From NCBI RefSeq assembly GCF_900129505.1, contig NZ_LT670818.1:7535001-7599000 (forward strand): a DNA stretch of 64,000 bases, in the 5' to 3' direction. The notes below the pieces were generated by a model. It saw only the letters and a list, made by a program, of their open reading frames with translations. It did no database searches and had not been told where the DNA came from. This DNA is from Bradyrhizobium erythrophlei (GTDB lineage: Bacteria > Pseudomonadota > Alphaproteobacteria > Rhizobiales > Xanthobacteraceae). The first letter of the stretch is position 1; every line of letters starts with the position of its first letter. The position numbers and the translations under genes were made by a program. This document shows positions 50,996 to 60,050 of this stretch, piece by piece.

Positions 50996-51543
50996 TGCTG
51001 TACGCCCACGCGCGCCGGCGACGGAAACCGCCACGATGCACGCTGCACCTTCACATCGTCCAGCCCCGCCAAAGCGGACGTGGCCGCCTCGGCATAGTAA
51101 GCCAGCCGCCGCGCGTTTTCGATCTGGCCGCCGTCCAGGATATTCTTGCACAACGCCTGCGCCAGCGCCTCCCGGCTGTCGGCAATGGCCAGATCATAGG
51201 CCGCACTACGGCCGTAGAACGCCTCCCCGAAGGCCTGCATGCGTTTGGGCACGGTAAGGTCGCCGACCCCCATTTCGCGCAGATTGGCGTCCATATCCTC
51301 GCAGAAGCGGTCGAACAGCGCCTGGCACAGCGCAGCACCTCCCTCGACCGGCCGAAGCCGCCTCAACACCATCCATAAATGCAGCACCAACAGATCGAAT
51401 CGGCCGTCAACCGTGTCCGGCACACCCAAGTCCCGGTAAAATAACGGTTCTCGCGCCTGCGTCACGATCATGCCATAGATGGCCTCAATGGTGCCCGGCA
51501 GGGGTATCTGGGGTTTCCTGAAGTGATTGAACGGCCAAAGCAT
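50992..51543 (-). CDS. ubiquinol-cytochrome c chaperone family protein (CBP3)
   Basis: A 183-residue protein with GTIEAIYGMIVTQAREPLFY, RDLGVPDTVDGRFDLLVLHL, WMVLRRLRPVEGGAALCQAL, FDRFCEDMDANLREMGVGDL and FGEAFYGRSAAYDLAIAD. This is the CBP3/UQCC1 fold, an assembly factor for cytochrome b of complex III. The location between bamE and DUF177 is conserved in the group. Start ATG 51543. The divergent bamE lies 109 bases away. Confidence 0.9.
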   Translation of the reverse strand: MLWPFNHFRKPQIPLPGTIEAIYGMIVTQAREPLFYRDLGVPDTVDGRFDLLVLHLWMVLRRLRPVEGGAALCQALFDRFCEDMDANLREMGVGDLTVPKRMQAFGEAFYGRSAAYDLAIADSREALAQALCKNILDGGQIENARRLAYYAEAATSALAGLDDVKVQRASWRFPSPARVGVQQ

Positions 51544-51651
51544 CGTGGGTTCCGCAAACGAGCCCTTACGGCCCGCATTTGTTGCAATCCTGCTCGCTGC
51601 CCGGTACGTCAACGCCTCGCGCGATGCAAGGGGACGGGATCAGTTCCGTAA

Positions 51652-52137
51652 ATGACCGAAACGAGCCAAAGACAGTTACGCGCGAGATTTCCGCGCGGTC
51701 CGGCCGCGCGCTGGCGCGGCCTGCGCAGCGTCGCCGCGGTCGCGCTGGTCTGCGCGGCGCTCGGCGCCTGCACCGGCGAGCAGTTCCAGAAGGGCTACAT
51801 CATGCCCCCCGGCGCGCTCGAGCAAATCCCGATCGGGGCGAGCCAGGACCAGGTGCTGATCGTGATGGGAACGCCGTCCACCGTCGCCACCCTCAACGGC
51901 GAGGTGTTCTATTATATCTCGCAGCGCTCCAGTCGTCCGGTCGCCTTCATGAACCAGAGGGTGGTCGACCAGCGGGTGATCGCGATCTATTTCGACAACA
52001 ATCGCCAGGTGAAGCGGCTCGCCAATTACGGGCTGCAGGACGGCAAGATCTTCGACTTCGTCAGCCGCACCACCGCGACATCGGGCCAGGAACTCAGCTA
52101 CCTGACGCCGCTGTTCAAGTTGCTGAGTTTCAACTAG
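51652..52137 (+). CDS. bamE: outer membrane protein assembly factor BamE (SmpA/OmlA)
   Basis: A 161-residue lipoprotein: hydrophobic leader ending LVCAALGAC (lipobox LGAC), then QFQKGYIMPPGALEQIPIGA, SQDQVLIVMGTPSTVATLNG, EVFYYISQRSSRPVAFMNQR, VVDQRVIAIYFDNNRQVKRL. The G-x-S-x-x-x-V-x-x-x-x-G-x-P element is the BamE core; it stabilises the BAM complex. ATG 51652 after a short gap. Divergent from the CBP3 gene. Confidence 0.92.
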   Translation: MTETSQRQLRARFPRGPAARWRGLRSVAAVALVCAALGACTGEQFQKGYIMPPGALEQIPIGASQDQVLIVMGTPSTVATLNGEVFYYISQRSSRPVAFMNQRVVDQRVIAIYFDNNRQVKRLANYGLQDGKIFDFVSRTTATSGQELSYLTPLFKLLSFN

Positions 52138-52173
52138 GTCGTTTCCAAATGCAGCGTGTATCGTTCGCATCTC

Positions 52174-52356
52174 TTACTTAGAGTCAGGAACGAAAGTATC
52201 TGCTACGTAGTTTCTATCGACCGAACCAAACCGAATAATAGTGTGCGTATAAATCCAGCCACCCGGCACCCTGAAACGAAATATGGTTTCATCATACTGG
52301 CCGGTGACATGATCTTTAAATACTTCTTCGTGGGTGTGGAGCTTTTGCTCGGGCAT
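52174..52356 (-). CDS. hypothetical protein, 60 aa
   Basis: MPEQKLHTHEEVFKDHVTGQ, YDETIFRFRVPGGWIYTHTI, IRFGSVDRNYVADTFVPDSK. A compact beta-rich sequence with balanced codons. The longer frame to 52584 has no coding look, so ATG 52356 is taken; ribosome binding site weak. No domain known. Confidence 0.4.
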   Translation of the reverse strand: MPEQKLHTHEEVFKDHVTGQYDETIFRFRVPGGWIYTHTIIRFGSVDRNYVADTFVPDSK

Positions 52357-52800
52357 GAACGTCTTTCGAGTACCGCTGCAATAGCCACCAAAATCAACTG
52401 ACTTGCGACGTTTCAAAGACAAAGCCGCGAGGCGATTGACTCGCTCACCGTTCGACTGACGGCGGTTGTCCTCTCTCCAAGAGCTATGCTCAGCATACCG
52501 CAAAAGGGACGCACCGGCAATGCAGTGATGGATGCCAATCTCCGCGCGGCACACACGCGGGAAAGACTCCTCCAATTGGTGCAAGCGTTGTCTTTTGGTG
52601 CAAGCGTTGTCTTTCGAATAGGTTTCTTGGTGGTTGATGCGGTCAACCTCAAATCGTTCCTGTGGTTGTCGCGGATGTTTCTAATCCAGTCGATTGATAA
52701 GGCGGAGGTCAGCCTGCGCGTCGCGCAGTCGGCTTTGTTCTGACCGGTAGAGAAGTGTCGACCACAAACGGCGCAGGGAAATAAAACAGGAATTCTGTCC
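52357..52800. other. intergenic stretch with a tandem repeat, no gene
   Basis: Only the 19-base tandem repeat at 52577 stands out. Long frames here are low-quality. The end of it is the likely promoter of the VOC gene at 52801. Confidence 0.4.
52577..52614. repeat. perfect 19-base tandem repeat
   Basis: TGGTGCAAGCGTTGTCTTT occurs twice back to back with no mismatch. No function is visible; such perfect duplications arise by slippage. Confidence 0.7.
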
Positions 52801-53169
52801 ATGATCGAGGGGATCAGCGCTGTCACACTAGGCACCCACCAAATGCCACGAGCGGTCCGATTCTACCGTGCGCTGGGTTTTGAGGTCCTGCATGGCGGCG
52901 AAGAGTCGTCCTTCACCAGCTTTCGAGCAGGGGCGAGCTATCTTAACCTCATCGCCCAGCCTGCCGAGCGGCGCTGGTTCTGGTGGGGACGCGTCATTTT
53001 CTACGTCACCGATGTTGACGCACTTTACAACCGAGCGCTCGCAGCGGGATACCAGCCAGCTACCGTGCCCCGCGATGCCGAATGGGGTGAGCGCTTTTTT
53101 CACCTGGTTGACCCCGACGGCCACGAACTCAGTTTCGCTCGGCCTTTGCTCCCGGTTTCCGTCCAATAG
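52801..53169 (+). CDS. VOC (glyoxalase/bleomycin resistance) superfamily protein
   Basis: A 122-residue protein: MIEGISAVTLGTHQMPRAVR, FYRALGFEVLHGGEESSFTS, FRAGASYLNLIAQPAERRWF, WWGRVIFYVTDVDALYNRAL, EWGERFFHLVDPDGHELSFA. Two beta-alpha-beta-beta-beta halves with metal ligand positions (T-L-G-T, D-G-H-E-L-S-F-A). It may act as a dioxygenase or a binding protein; substrate unknown. Followed at 83 bases by a cupin gene. Confidence 0.85.
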   Translation: MIEGISAVTLGTHQMPRAVRFYRALGFEVLHGGEESSFTSFRAGASYLNLIAQPAERRWFWWGRVIFYVTDVDALYNRALAAGYQPATVPRDAEWGERFFHLVDPDGHELSFARPLLPVSVQ

Positions 53170-53251
53170 CATCTCGAAGCGGCCAGCCATTCCAAGGGGT
53201 GCCGGGAGAGCGTATGGTGCTCCGATTATCCGCTGAACCTGGGAGGCATTC

Positions 53252-54004
53252 ATGCAGTTCAGGACAACCGGACTATGGTTGCTCGGCGTGATGGAGCTTC
53301 CCGCCCCCGCGACCGCACAAACCACCCCTGCTCCACCGGCAATTACCCGAACAGTGGTCGCCGCGACCAAACTGCCGACCGTCACGGACGTGCCGCTCCA
53401 TTTCAAAGCGGTGAGCATCACTCTTCAGCCGGACGAGAGGAGCAGTGTCTCGGCGGCCAACGGCATCCTCTACCAGATGTCAGGATCGACTGAGGTCGCA
53501 CTCAATGGCGAGGCCAAAACGCTCAAGGCCGGAGATGGGCTGTTCATCGCCGGCGGAAAGACCGCGGCGCTAACGGCGGGCAGCAGAGGGCCATCAACTT
53601 TCCTCCACTTCTTCCTTGTCCCCGCTGTGGACTTGGGTCGGCCTGTCGAAACGGCGCCTGCCGCCGCGAGAGAATTATATCGCACGGCAGATCCGATCCC
53701 CGACCTGAAGCCAGGCGGTTATGATCTCAACCTCACACGAGTCACATTTCCGGCGCAGATGCCTTCCAACCTGCCGCATCATCGGTCAGGAGCGGCTTTG
53801 TATTATATTGTCTCCGGCACCGGAGCCAACACGATCGACGGTAAGACAGAAGCAAGGGGACCAGGTTCCTTGATCTATGAACCATACGCCCTCGTGCACC
53901 AATGGGGAAACCCGGGCAACGAGCCGTTGATATTCCTGGCCTTCAACATCAATCCGGAAGGTGTTGCAGCCGTGCTTCCGGGCGCACCAGCAAACAAGCA
54001 ATAG
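53252..54004 (+). CDS. exported bicupin protein
   Basis: A 250-residue protein with a short signal-like N terminus (MQFRTTGLWLLGVMELPAPA, then TAQTT) and two cupin motifs: GILYQMSGSTEVALNGEAKTLKAGDGLFI and HHRSGAALYYIVSGTGANTI...RGPGSLIYEPYALVHQWGNP. The second cupin has the H-x-x-G-x-x-x-x-Y-x-V-x-x-G and H-x-x-x-N pattern. Function unknown; may bind a small molecule or metal. Follows the VOC gene on the same strand and may be co-transcribed. Confidence 0.78.
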   Translation: MQFRTTGLWLLGVMELPAPATAQTTPAPPAITRTVVAATKLPTVTDVPLHFKAVSITLQPDERSSVSAANGILYQMSGSTEVALNGEAKTLKAGDGLFIAGGKTAALTAGSRGPSTFLHFFLVPAVDLGRPVETAPAAARELYRTADPIPDLKPGGYDLNLTRVTFPAQMPSNLPHHRSGAALYYIVSGTGANTIDGKTEARGPGSLIYEPYALVHQWGNPGNEPLIFLAFNINPEGVAAVLPGAPANKQ

Positions 54005-54066
54005 CTAACGGCGGACGGCCCACCGCATCCGGAGCGCCGTTCGAGATGAATTGGCCAATTTGAGTC

Positions 54067-54990
54067 ATGGTGGCAACGAACGGTCGCACCGTCACCGTAT
54101 TCGGCGGAACCGGATTTCTCGGACGCCGTATCGTTCGGAATCTGCGCTCTCGCGGATTTCCCGTTCGGATCGCGACAAGGCATCCGGATCGGGGGCACAG
54201 ACTGTTTGGTCCTGATGATCCGCAACTTCAATCGGTAGGGGCCGATATTGGCGACGAGCGGTCAGTCGCGGATGCGCTTGCCGGCGCCTACGGCGTTGTA
54301 AATGCAGTTAGTCTTTACGTCGAGCACGGACGCGAGACATTTTATTCCGTTCACGTCGAGTCTGCCCAACGGGTAGCGGCTCGAGCACACCGTGCCGGAG
54401 TCGAACGGCTTGTTCACGTTTCGGGAATTGGCGCAGATGCCGCCTCCCAATCGCGCTACATCCGGAAGCGCGGGGAAGGCGAACTGGCGGTTCGAGCAGC
54501 GTTCCCCAATGCAATTTTCATCCGACCGGCGGTGATGTTTGGACCGGACGACGCGTTTCTTACTACTATCCTCAGGCTCCTCCGTGAGCTTCCAGTCTAT
54601 CCGATGTTCGGCCGCGGCCTGACCAGACTGCAGCCGGCCTATGTAGAGGACGTTGCCGAGGCGATTGGCCGGGTCATGCAGCGAGCCGCGACGCCGTCAA
54701 TGATCTTCGAGTTAGGCGGCCCGCGCGTCTACTCCTACGAGGAGTTTCTCAGAGCCGTTGCGCTCCAAGCCGGACTTGCGCCCCGACTGATTCCAATCCC
54801 ATTTGCCGTTTGGAATGCATTCGCTTGGGCCTCCGAGATGTTCCCAAGTCCGCTCCTCACGCGCAATCAGGTGGAACTGATGCAAATCGACACCGTGTCA
54901 TCGCCGAAGATGCCTGGATTTGCTGAGTTCGGGATCGCGCCGCACTCGGTCGAGGCAATACTGCAGAAGATGCTGTCGAATTGTGGATGA
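54067..54990 (+). CDS. NAD(P)-binding epimerase-like protein (complex I NDUFA9 type)
   Basis: A 307-residue short-chain-type Rossmann protein: RTVTVFGGTGFLGRRIVRNL (GxxGxxG), VRIATRHPDRGHRLFGPDDP, ADIGDERSVADALAGAYGVV, VERLVHVSGIGADAASQSRY (with IRKRGEGE), FIRPAVMFGPDDAFLTTILR and EFLRAVALQAGLAPRLIPIP. The group includes complex I NDUFA9-like proteins with an atypical SDR motif; many are of unknown role. Start ATG 54067; 62 bases from the cupin gene. Confidence 0.85.
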   Translation: MVATNGRTVTVFGGTGFLGRRIVRNLRSRGFPVRIATRHPDRGHRLFGPDDPQLQSVGADIGDERSVADALAGAYGVVNAVSLYVEHGRETFYSVHVESAQRVAARAHRAGVERLVHVSGIGADAASQSRYIRKRGEGELAVRAAFPNAIFIRPAVMFGPDDAFLTTILRLLRELPVYPMFGRGLTRLQPAYVEDVAEAIGRVMQRAATPSMIFELGGPRVYSYEEFLRAVALQAGLAPRLIPIPFAVWNAFAWASEMFPSPLLTRNQVELMQIDTVSSPKMPGFAEFGIAPHSVEAILQKMLSNCG

Positions 54991-55255
54991 AAAAGCCTCC
55001 CCGGGTTAGTCGCTGGGAACCAGGGTATGAGCCATGGCCAACTCCCTGCATTTCTTCGCCACCGAACATTCACGTTCAGTACCCACCTGATCGAACAATA
55101 AGGCAGAACCGGTCCCAAAGGTCGGGTCTTTCAACACCGCCGCACGCGATCCATTGCGGCGCAATAGTGGGGATCCAGATTTTTTAATCGCGCCGACATA
55201 CACATCGGAGCGTGATCGCCCTCTCGTGTTCATTGAAGGAACGTTGCAGCCCCCG

Positions 55256-55441
55256 TCAGCTTTGATGCGGTCCCCGCATCATCTTCATAGCGTCTTCGAT
55301 GTGGCGCCACTCTCTGGCTTCTTCGCTGTCGCCTGTGTTCTCGCAAGCTTGGGCATTCTGGGCCGCCTGGGCGATAGCCTCGAGGCCGTGCTTCTCGAAC
55401 ATCTGCCGCGCGATCACGTGAACCTGTATCTCAGATATCAT
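55256..55441 (-). CDS. hypothetical protein, 61 aa
   Basis: MISEIQVHVIARQMFEKHGL, EAIAQAAQNAQACENTGDSE, EAREWRHIEDAMKMMRGPHQ. A helical protein; similar rhizobial proteins end in W-R-H-I-E-D-A-M-K-M-M-R-G-P-H-Q. GAGGAGAG before ATG 55441. The frame opens eight codons further upstream without a better site. Confidence 0.65.
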   Translation of the reverse strand: MISEIQVHVIARQMFEKHGLEAIAQAAQNAQACENTGDSEEAREWRHIEDAMKMMRGPHQS

Positions 55442-55649
55442 GTCGCTCTCCTCATATTCCACCATGCCCCCAACCGCAGAGACCGATGCCTGTCTGCGGG
55501 CCGATCCAGGTGCCGCTGAACCGGAAGTCTCGATCCTTCTGGCTCACGCAATCTTACGCCTCTCCATCAAAAAAGAGGAGAGCGGTTTGCGAGATTTTCC
55601 TCGGTGAGTGGCGGAACGCCTTGGCTGCCCGGCTAGGGGAGTTCATGAG

Positions 55650-56217
55650 TTGCTAATTTTTGCGGACTGACGGGCCAACCTCACAACTTGTGGCCGCTAA
55701 TGGGACGGTCATGCCGTGCTCCAGTCCCACCAGCAAGCGATGCTTGTGCGGGGCACCAAAGACAACATCACGCAATGCAGTCGGCATGTCCAGGAACAGC
55801 TATGTCGCAACGCTTGTGGAGCGTCATTCGCGCTACGTGATGCTGGTCAAGGTCGCGAACAAGGATACTGAAAGTGTCGTCTCGGCGCTGATCAAACAAT
55901 CACAGAGATTGCCCAGTGAACTTTACCGGTCGCTGACCTGGGACAGAGGCAAAGAGCTCGCCGATCATCAGCGCCTGACATTGGCCACCGAGGTCGCGGT
56001 CTATTTTTGTGACCCTCGGTCTCCCTGGCAGCGTGGCTCAAACGAAAACACCAACCGATTGCTGCGCCAATATCTTCCGCACGGCACCGATCTGTCCCTA
56101 CATAGCCAAGCCAAACTCAGCGCAATAGCAAGGCAGCTCAATGAAAGGCCCCGAAAGACCTTGCTATATCAAACCCCAGCTGAGAAGTTTGCAGAATGTG
56201 TTGCCGCGATCAGTTGA
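55650..56217 (+). pseudogene. truncated IS30-family transposase
   Basis: The C-terminal catalytic part is intact in frame: NSYVATLVERHSRYVMLVKV, LPSELYRSLTWDRGKELADH (D of DDE), RSPWQRGSNENTNRLLRQYL (E of DDE), LNERPRKTLLYQTPAEKFAE. The first Asp (G-D-L element) and the N-terminal helix-turn-helix are missing; upstream residues are corrupted (LCGAPKTTSRNAVG). No inverted repeats seen. Dead remnant of an IS30 element. Confidence 0.8.
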
Positions 56218-56421
56218 ACCCGCCGCGCAAAGCGGACATTCGCTAATCTGTCGATGACGGCTAAATGCCAACAGCGGACATGACGCACAATACGTGCATA
56301 TTGCAAGCGGCGTGACCACGTCGGTTGGCTTCACTAAGTCTCGCGTCGCGGCCTGCGCACTCGCGCCGACGGCAGCATCGAAACGGACCGACAATGCGTA
56401 GCTGCCTTGCCTCCGTGAGTG

Positions 56422-57825
56422 CTATCGCGTCAATTCCAACAGCCGACGACAGTCCGCCGGCAGCCGCCGTTCGTTGAGGTTGGTAACGCAGAGCAATAAT
56501 CCCTGCTGCCGGGGAGGTTGCATGTACCACGCCGACATCGGACGCGGGGCGAGGCCGAACTCTAGCGCGCGTGAAGCGATGTCCACGTCTGACGCGGACT
56601 TGGAAAGCAGGATCACCACTGCAAGACCGGCGGTCGCCTGCACCTTTATCGAGTTTGGCGCCATTTCTCCCAGGCAACGAAGCAGGGTCTCCCGTCGGGC
56701 GGCGTAAAGCCGCTTCATGCGGCGCAGATGGCGAAGATAGTGACCGTCTCGCAGGAATGCCGCCACAGCGCGCTGCATGCCTGCAGCCGGCGCCGGCGCC
56801 AGGGAAGCAGCGAGCTCAGCGAACCGGCGACTCAGTTCCGGCGGCACGACCATAAAACCCAGGCGCAGCGCCGGGCTGATCGTTTTGCTGAAACTGCCGA
56901 TGTGCAGAACCCGGCCGCCATGATCGAGAGATGCAAGAGCCGGAGCCGCCCGTCCTTTCAGTTGCAGTTCGCTCAGGTAATCGTCCTCGATGATCCAGGT
57001 GTCGTTGCGTCGAGCCCAGGCGAGCAATGCAAGCCGCCGCGGCGGCGACATCGTCATCCCGAGCGGCGCCTGCTGGCCTGGTGTCACAACTGCCAATTTC
57101 GCTCCGGCGGCGGTCTGGACACCAGCGGCAACATCCAGTCCTTCCGCATCGACCGGGACAGCTGTCAAAGCCAAGCCAGCCAGGCCGAGTGCGGTGCGCG
57201 TGAGCGGAAAGCCTGGATCCTCGATCCACGCTCCCATCCTTCCAAGCTGAAGCCCTCGGATTGCCAGACCGAGCGCACCGGAGAATCCACCTGTTATGAG
57301 CACCTGAGAGGGATTGCACCGAAGGCCGCGGGCCAGCCCTAAGTAAGCCGCGATCTCCTTCCGCAACTCCGGATCGCCACGCGGATCCGGATACGTCACC
57401 GGCGCCGCCGCAGCCCGCCGGGTCTCACGAGTCAGGATGCGTGACCACAGCTTGAACGGGAAGGCGTCTTGAGCGGGCACGCCCATCTGAAATGGCAGCG
57501 GCGCGTGTCCGAACTCGTAGAAGAGGTCCGGCAGAAGCGGAGCTTCCGGCGAACAATCAGGTATTGAGGATCGGGATTGCCGTTCGGCTACACGAGTTCC
57601 TGCCGGGCCAAGACCAATCGCGAATTGCTCCGCGATGAGACGCTCGTAAGCCACACGCACGGTGCCGCGGGAGACGCCGAGTTGAGCGGCGAGATCCTGC
57701 CAGGAGGGTAACCGCGCGCCCGAGGCGAGCCGTCCGTTCTCAATGCCCTCTCGGATCGCCGAATAAATCTGGGCAGCCAGCGGAGTCCTTCTGGCACGAT
57801 CGAGTTGGATGCGGAGGGCAGCCAT
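56422..57825 (-). CDS. MocR-type PLP-dependent transcriptional regulator
   Basis: A 467-residue protein: N-terminal GntR winged helix (PLAAQIYSAIREGIENGRLA, SGARLPSWQDLAAQLGVSRG, TVRVAYERLIAEQF), then a type I aminotransferase fold with YPDPRGDPELRKEIAAYLGL, VLITGGFSGALGLAIRGLQL, the PLP-Asp/Tyr region IIEDDYLSELQLKG and the PLP-lysine HIGSFSKTISPALRLGFMVV. These regulate nearby metabolic genes via a PLP-bound ligand. It diverges from the oxidoreductase gene at 58082, a likely target. Confidence 0.9.
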   Translation of the reverse strand: MAALRIQLDRARRTPLAAQIYSAIREGIENGRLASGARLPSWQDLAAQLGVSRGTVRVAYERLIAEQFAIGLGPAGTRVAERQSRSSIPDCSPEAPLLPDLFYEFGHAPLPFQMGVPAQDAFPFKLWSRILTRETRRAAAAPVTYPDPRGDPELRKEIAAYLGLARGLRCNPSQVLITGGFSGALGLAIRGLQLGRMGAWIEDPGFPLTRTALGLAGLALTAVPVDAEGLDVAAGVQTAAGAKLAVVTPGQQAPLGMTMSPPRRLALLAWARRNDTWIIEDDYLSELQLKGRAAPALASLDHGGRVLHIGSFSKTISPALRLGFMVVPPELSRRFAELAASLAPAPAAGMQRAVAAFLRDGHYLRHLRRMKRLYAARRETLLRCLGEMAPNSIKVQATAGLAVVILLSKSASDVDIASRALEFGLAPRPMSAWYMQPPRQQGLLLCVTNLNERRLPADCRRLLELTR

Positions 57826-58081
57826 CGCGCGATGGTACAGCCAAAATCGCCGATCTTGGTACTGTTTTATGATCAGGCGCAACGCATCTGTTCGCCAACA
57901 CCAGCGACCGGAGCGATCCCGTTCCATCGGGCTTAATGGGAACCCGGTCAATGCAGACAGCGCAGATCGCAGAAACGGAGACAGGAGTTCGACAATGGCT
58001 GGCATTTTGTGAATAGCCGGCGCGCCCACGCTCCCTGCAACACTTCCACCAAAGAGACAAATGACCGAGGAGATCATTCCC

Positions 58082-58999
58082 ATGAAGGCGATCGTTGTAA
58101 CGGAACAGGCTGCGGGGACGGCCGGGATGAAACTGGTGGAGCGGCCGGAGCCGCAGGCAGCGATAAACGACGTCGTCGTTGAGGTTCATGCGTCGGGATT
58201 CGTTCCGACTGAGCTGGTGTGGCCCTCGACCTGGACCGATCGCCTCGACCGCGATCGAACACCGTCGATCCCTGGGCACGAGCTGGCCGGAGTAGTCACC
58301 GCTCTCGGCTACGGCACGACAGGGCTGTCGGTGGGACAGCGAGTGTTCGGCCTCGCCGACTGGTATCGTGACGGCACCCTGGCGGAGTATGTAGCCATGG
58401 AGGCACGCAACCTCGCGCCGCTCCCGGGCGACGTCGACTTCACGGTGGGCGCGAGTCTGCCAATCTCGGGCCTCACCGCTTGGCAAGGACTGTTCCAACA
58501 CGGCCGCCTTCAGGCGGGGCAGAGCGTCCTCGTGCACGGTGCGGCCGGCGCCGTCGGTTCGGTGGTGACGCAGCTCGCACGAGAGTTCGGCGCCCATGTC
58601 ATCGGCACCGGACGCGCCGCCGACCGTCAGACGGTGCTCGACTTCGGCGCGAAGGAGTTCGTCGACCTCGACAACGAGGCCCTGGAAGACGTCGGCGGTG
58701 TCGATCTGGTGCTCGATGGCATCGGCGGCGACATCGGGAAGCGGTCCGCAGGCCTGATTCGAGCCGGAGGAACGCTGGTGTCCATCGTCGGGCCGGCCGA
58801 GGCACGGCCCGCCGACGGCCACGCGGTCGACTTCGTGGTCGAGTCCGATCGTGCCCAACTGACTGAGATCGTGCAGCGGGTGCGGGACGGACGACTGCGG
58901 ACGAACATCGGCATCGTCTCGACGCTCGACGATGCCGTCGCCGCCTTAAACCCGACCGAGCGACGCAGGGGAAAGACGATCATCCGCATTCGTCCCTGA
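58082..58999 (+). CDS. zinc-free NADPH-dependent quinone oxidoreductase (MDR superfamily)
   Basis: A 305-residue medium-chain reductase: MKAIVVTEQAAGTAGMKLVE, VHASGFVPTELVWPSTWTDR, IPGHELAGVVTALGYGTTGL, SVGQRVFGLADWYRDGTLAE, then the cofactor motif SVLVHGAAGAVGSVVTQLAR, LDFGAKEFVDLDNEALEDVG, VDLVLDGIGGDIGKRSAGLI. No zinc ligands, so quinone-type. ATG 58082 with GAGGAG upstream beats ATG 58061. Divergent from the MocR gene; followed by membrane and SnoaL genes that may form one transcript. Confidence 0.88.
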   Translation: MKAIVVTEQAAGTAGMKLVERPEPQAAINDVVVEVHASGFVPTELVWPSTWTDRLDRDRTPSIPGHELAGVVTALGYGTTGLSVGQRVFGLADWYRDGTLAEYVAMEARNLAPLPGDVDFTVGASLPISGLTAWQGLFQHGRLQAGQSVLVHGAAGAVGSVVTQLAREFGAHVIGTGRAADRQTVLDFGAKEFVDLDNEALEDVGGVDLVLDGIGGDIGKRSAGLIRAGGTLVSIVGPAEARPADGHAVDFVVESDRAQLTEIVQRVRDGRLRTNIGIVSTLDDAVAALNPTERRRGKTIIRIRP

Positions 59000-59146
59000 G
59001 CGACGCACAAGCGCCTGGTGGCCGGACTGCCCGAGGAAGACCCGCGCCGCCGTCGCCGACCGCATTGCGCACGCTCAAGCGCGAGAGAGAAATACCGGGA
59101 GTGTCGCAAGGACCCGCTCGACCAATCAAACACGTAGGAGTCACCG

Positions 59147-59548
59147 ATGTCGTTTCGCTTCATCACCAAGTCTATCCACGCCTACCTAATCGATTATCCC
59201 GTCGCGATCGTCTTGATCGCAGCGCCGTTCGCGCTGAAGCTCGGCCAGAGCGGACCGGTCGCAATGTGGCTTTCGGTTGCTGTCGGTGTCGCGGCGCTAC
59301 TTTTGGCTGCCCTGACCGACCATCCCACCGGGCTCGTCCGCATCATTCCCTACTGGCTGCACCTGTGGGTCGATCGCGCCGTCGGGGTAGTGTTTGTCAT
59401 CGCCCCATTTGCCCTCAAATTCTTCGGGCTCGACGCCTGGTACTACTGGGTCCTCGCTGCCGCTGTCCTGCTCACGACGTCAGTCTTTAACGCGCCTGAG
59501 CAACCAGTCGCGATGCGTTTGGGATTGGACAGGCGCACAGCGGGCTGA
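59147..59548 (+). CDS. SPW-repeat-like integral membrane protein
   Basis: A 133-residue protein with four hydrophobic spans: PVAIVLIAAPFALKLGQSGP, MWLSVAVGVAALLLAALTDH, RAVGVVFVIAPFALKFFGLD, YYWVLAAAVLLTTSVFNAPE. The two halves repeat the motif h-x-I-A-P-F-A-L-K. This matches the SPW-repeat / DUF-type small membrane proteins. Function unknown; lies in the oxidoreductase cluster. Confidence 0.7.
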   Translation: MSFRFITKSIHAYLIDYPVAIVLIAAPFALKLGQSGPVAMWLSVAVGVAALLLAALTDHPTGLVRIIPYWLHLWVDRAVGVVFVIAPFALKFFGLDAWYYWVLAAAVLLTTSVFNAPEQPVAMRLGLDRRTAG

Positions 59549-59631
59549 AGGCGGCGACGGCCTCGTCGAGGGTCGTTCATCGAGTAACGCCGAGAGCAAC
59601 CATTTCAACCAACACGAACAGGAGCCCCCTA

Positions 59632-60039
59632 ATGTCCGACAGCTTTCCACTCCCAACTAAACCGGAAGGCGTTATCCCGTCTCTGCTCAAGCGATTTAAC
59701 TCCGGAAAGATCGAGGCAATGATGGCCTTGTACGCCCCGGAGGCGGTATTCGTCGCGAACGACGGGCGAACCATCACTGATCGCGCCGAGTTCACGGCCA
59801 TACTCGAGCACGATATCAAGCTCGGCCTGCCGCTGAAGGCAAATGTGCGCCATGTGTTCGTCGGCGGCGACACCGCCCAGATTGTGGTGGACTGGTCAAT
59901 TGACGGAACAGGTCCTGACGGCAAGGTCGTGCACATGCACGGCACAGCGAGCGACGTCATGCGGCGCGGCGCGGATGGGTTCTGGCGGTACATTATCGAC
60001 AATAATCAAGGCACGGCGGTGCGACATCCCGGCTCCTGA
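59632..60039 (+). CDS. SnoaL-like (NTF2 fold) protein, SgcJ/EcaC group
   Basis: A 135-residue protein: GVIPSLLKRFNSGKIEAMMA, LYAPEAVFVANDGRTITDRA, EFTAILEHDIKLGLPLKANV, RHVFVGGDTAQIVVDWSIDG, GTASDVMRRGADGFWRYIID, NNQGTA. The pattern is the SgcJ/EcaC-like group of NTF2 proteins. It sits 12 bases before the MFS transporter, likely co-transcribed. A role as small-molecule hydrolase or isomerase helper is only inferred. Confidence 0.8.
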   Translation: MSDSFPLPTKPEGVIPSLLKRFNSGKIEAMMALYAPEAVFVANDGRTITDRAEFTAILEHDIKLGLPLKANVRHVFVGGDTAQIVVDWSIDGTGPDGKVVHMHGTASDVMRRGADGFWRYIIDNNQGTAVRHPGS

Positions 60040-60050
60040 GGGGTTAGGTC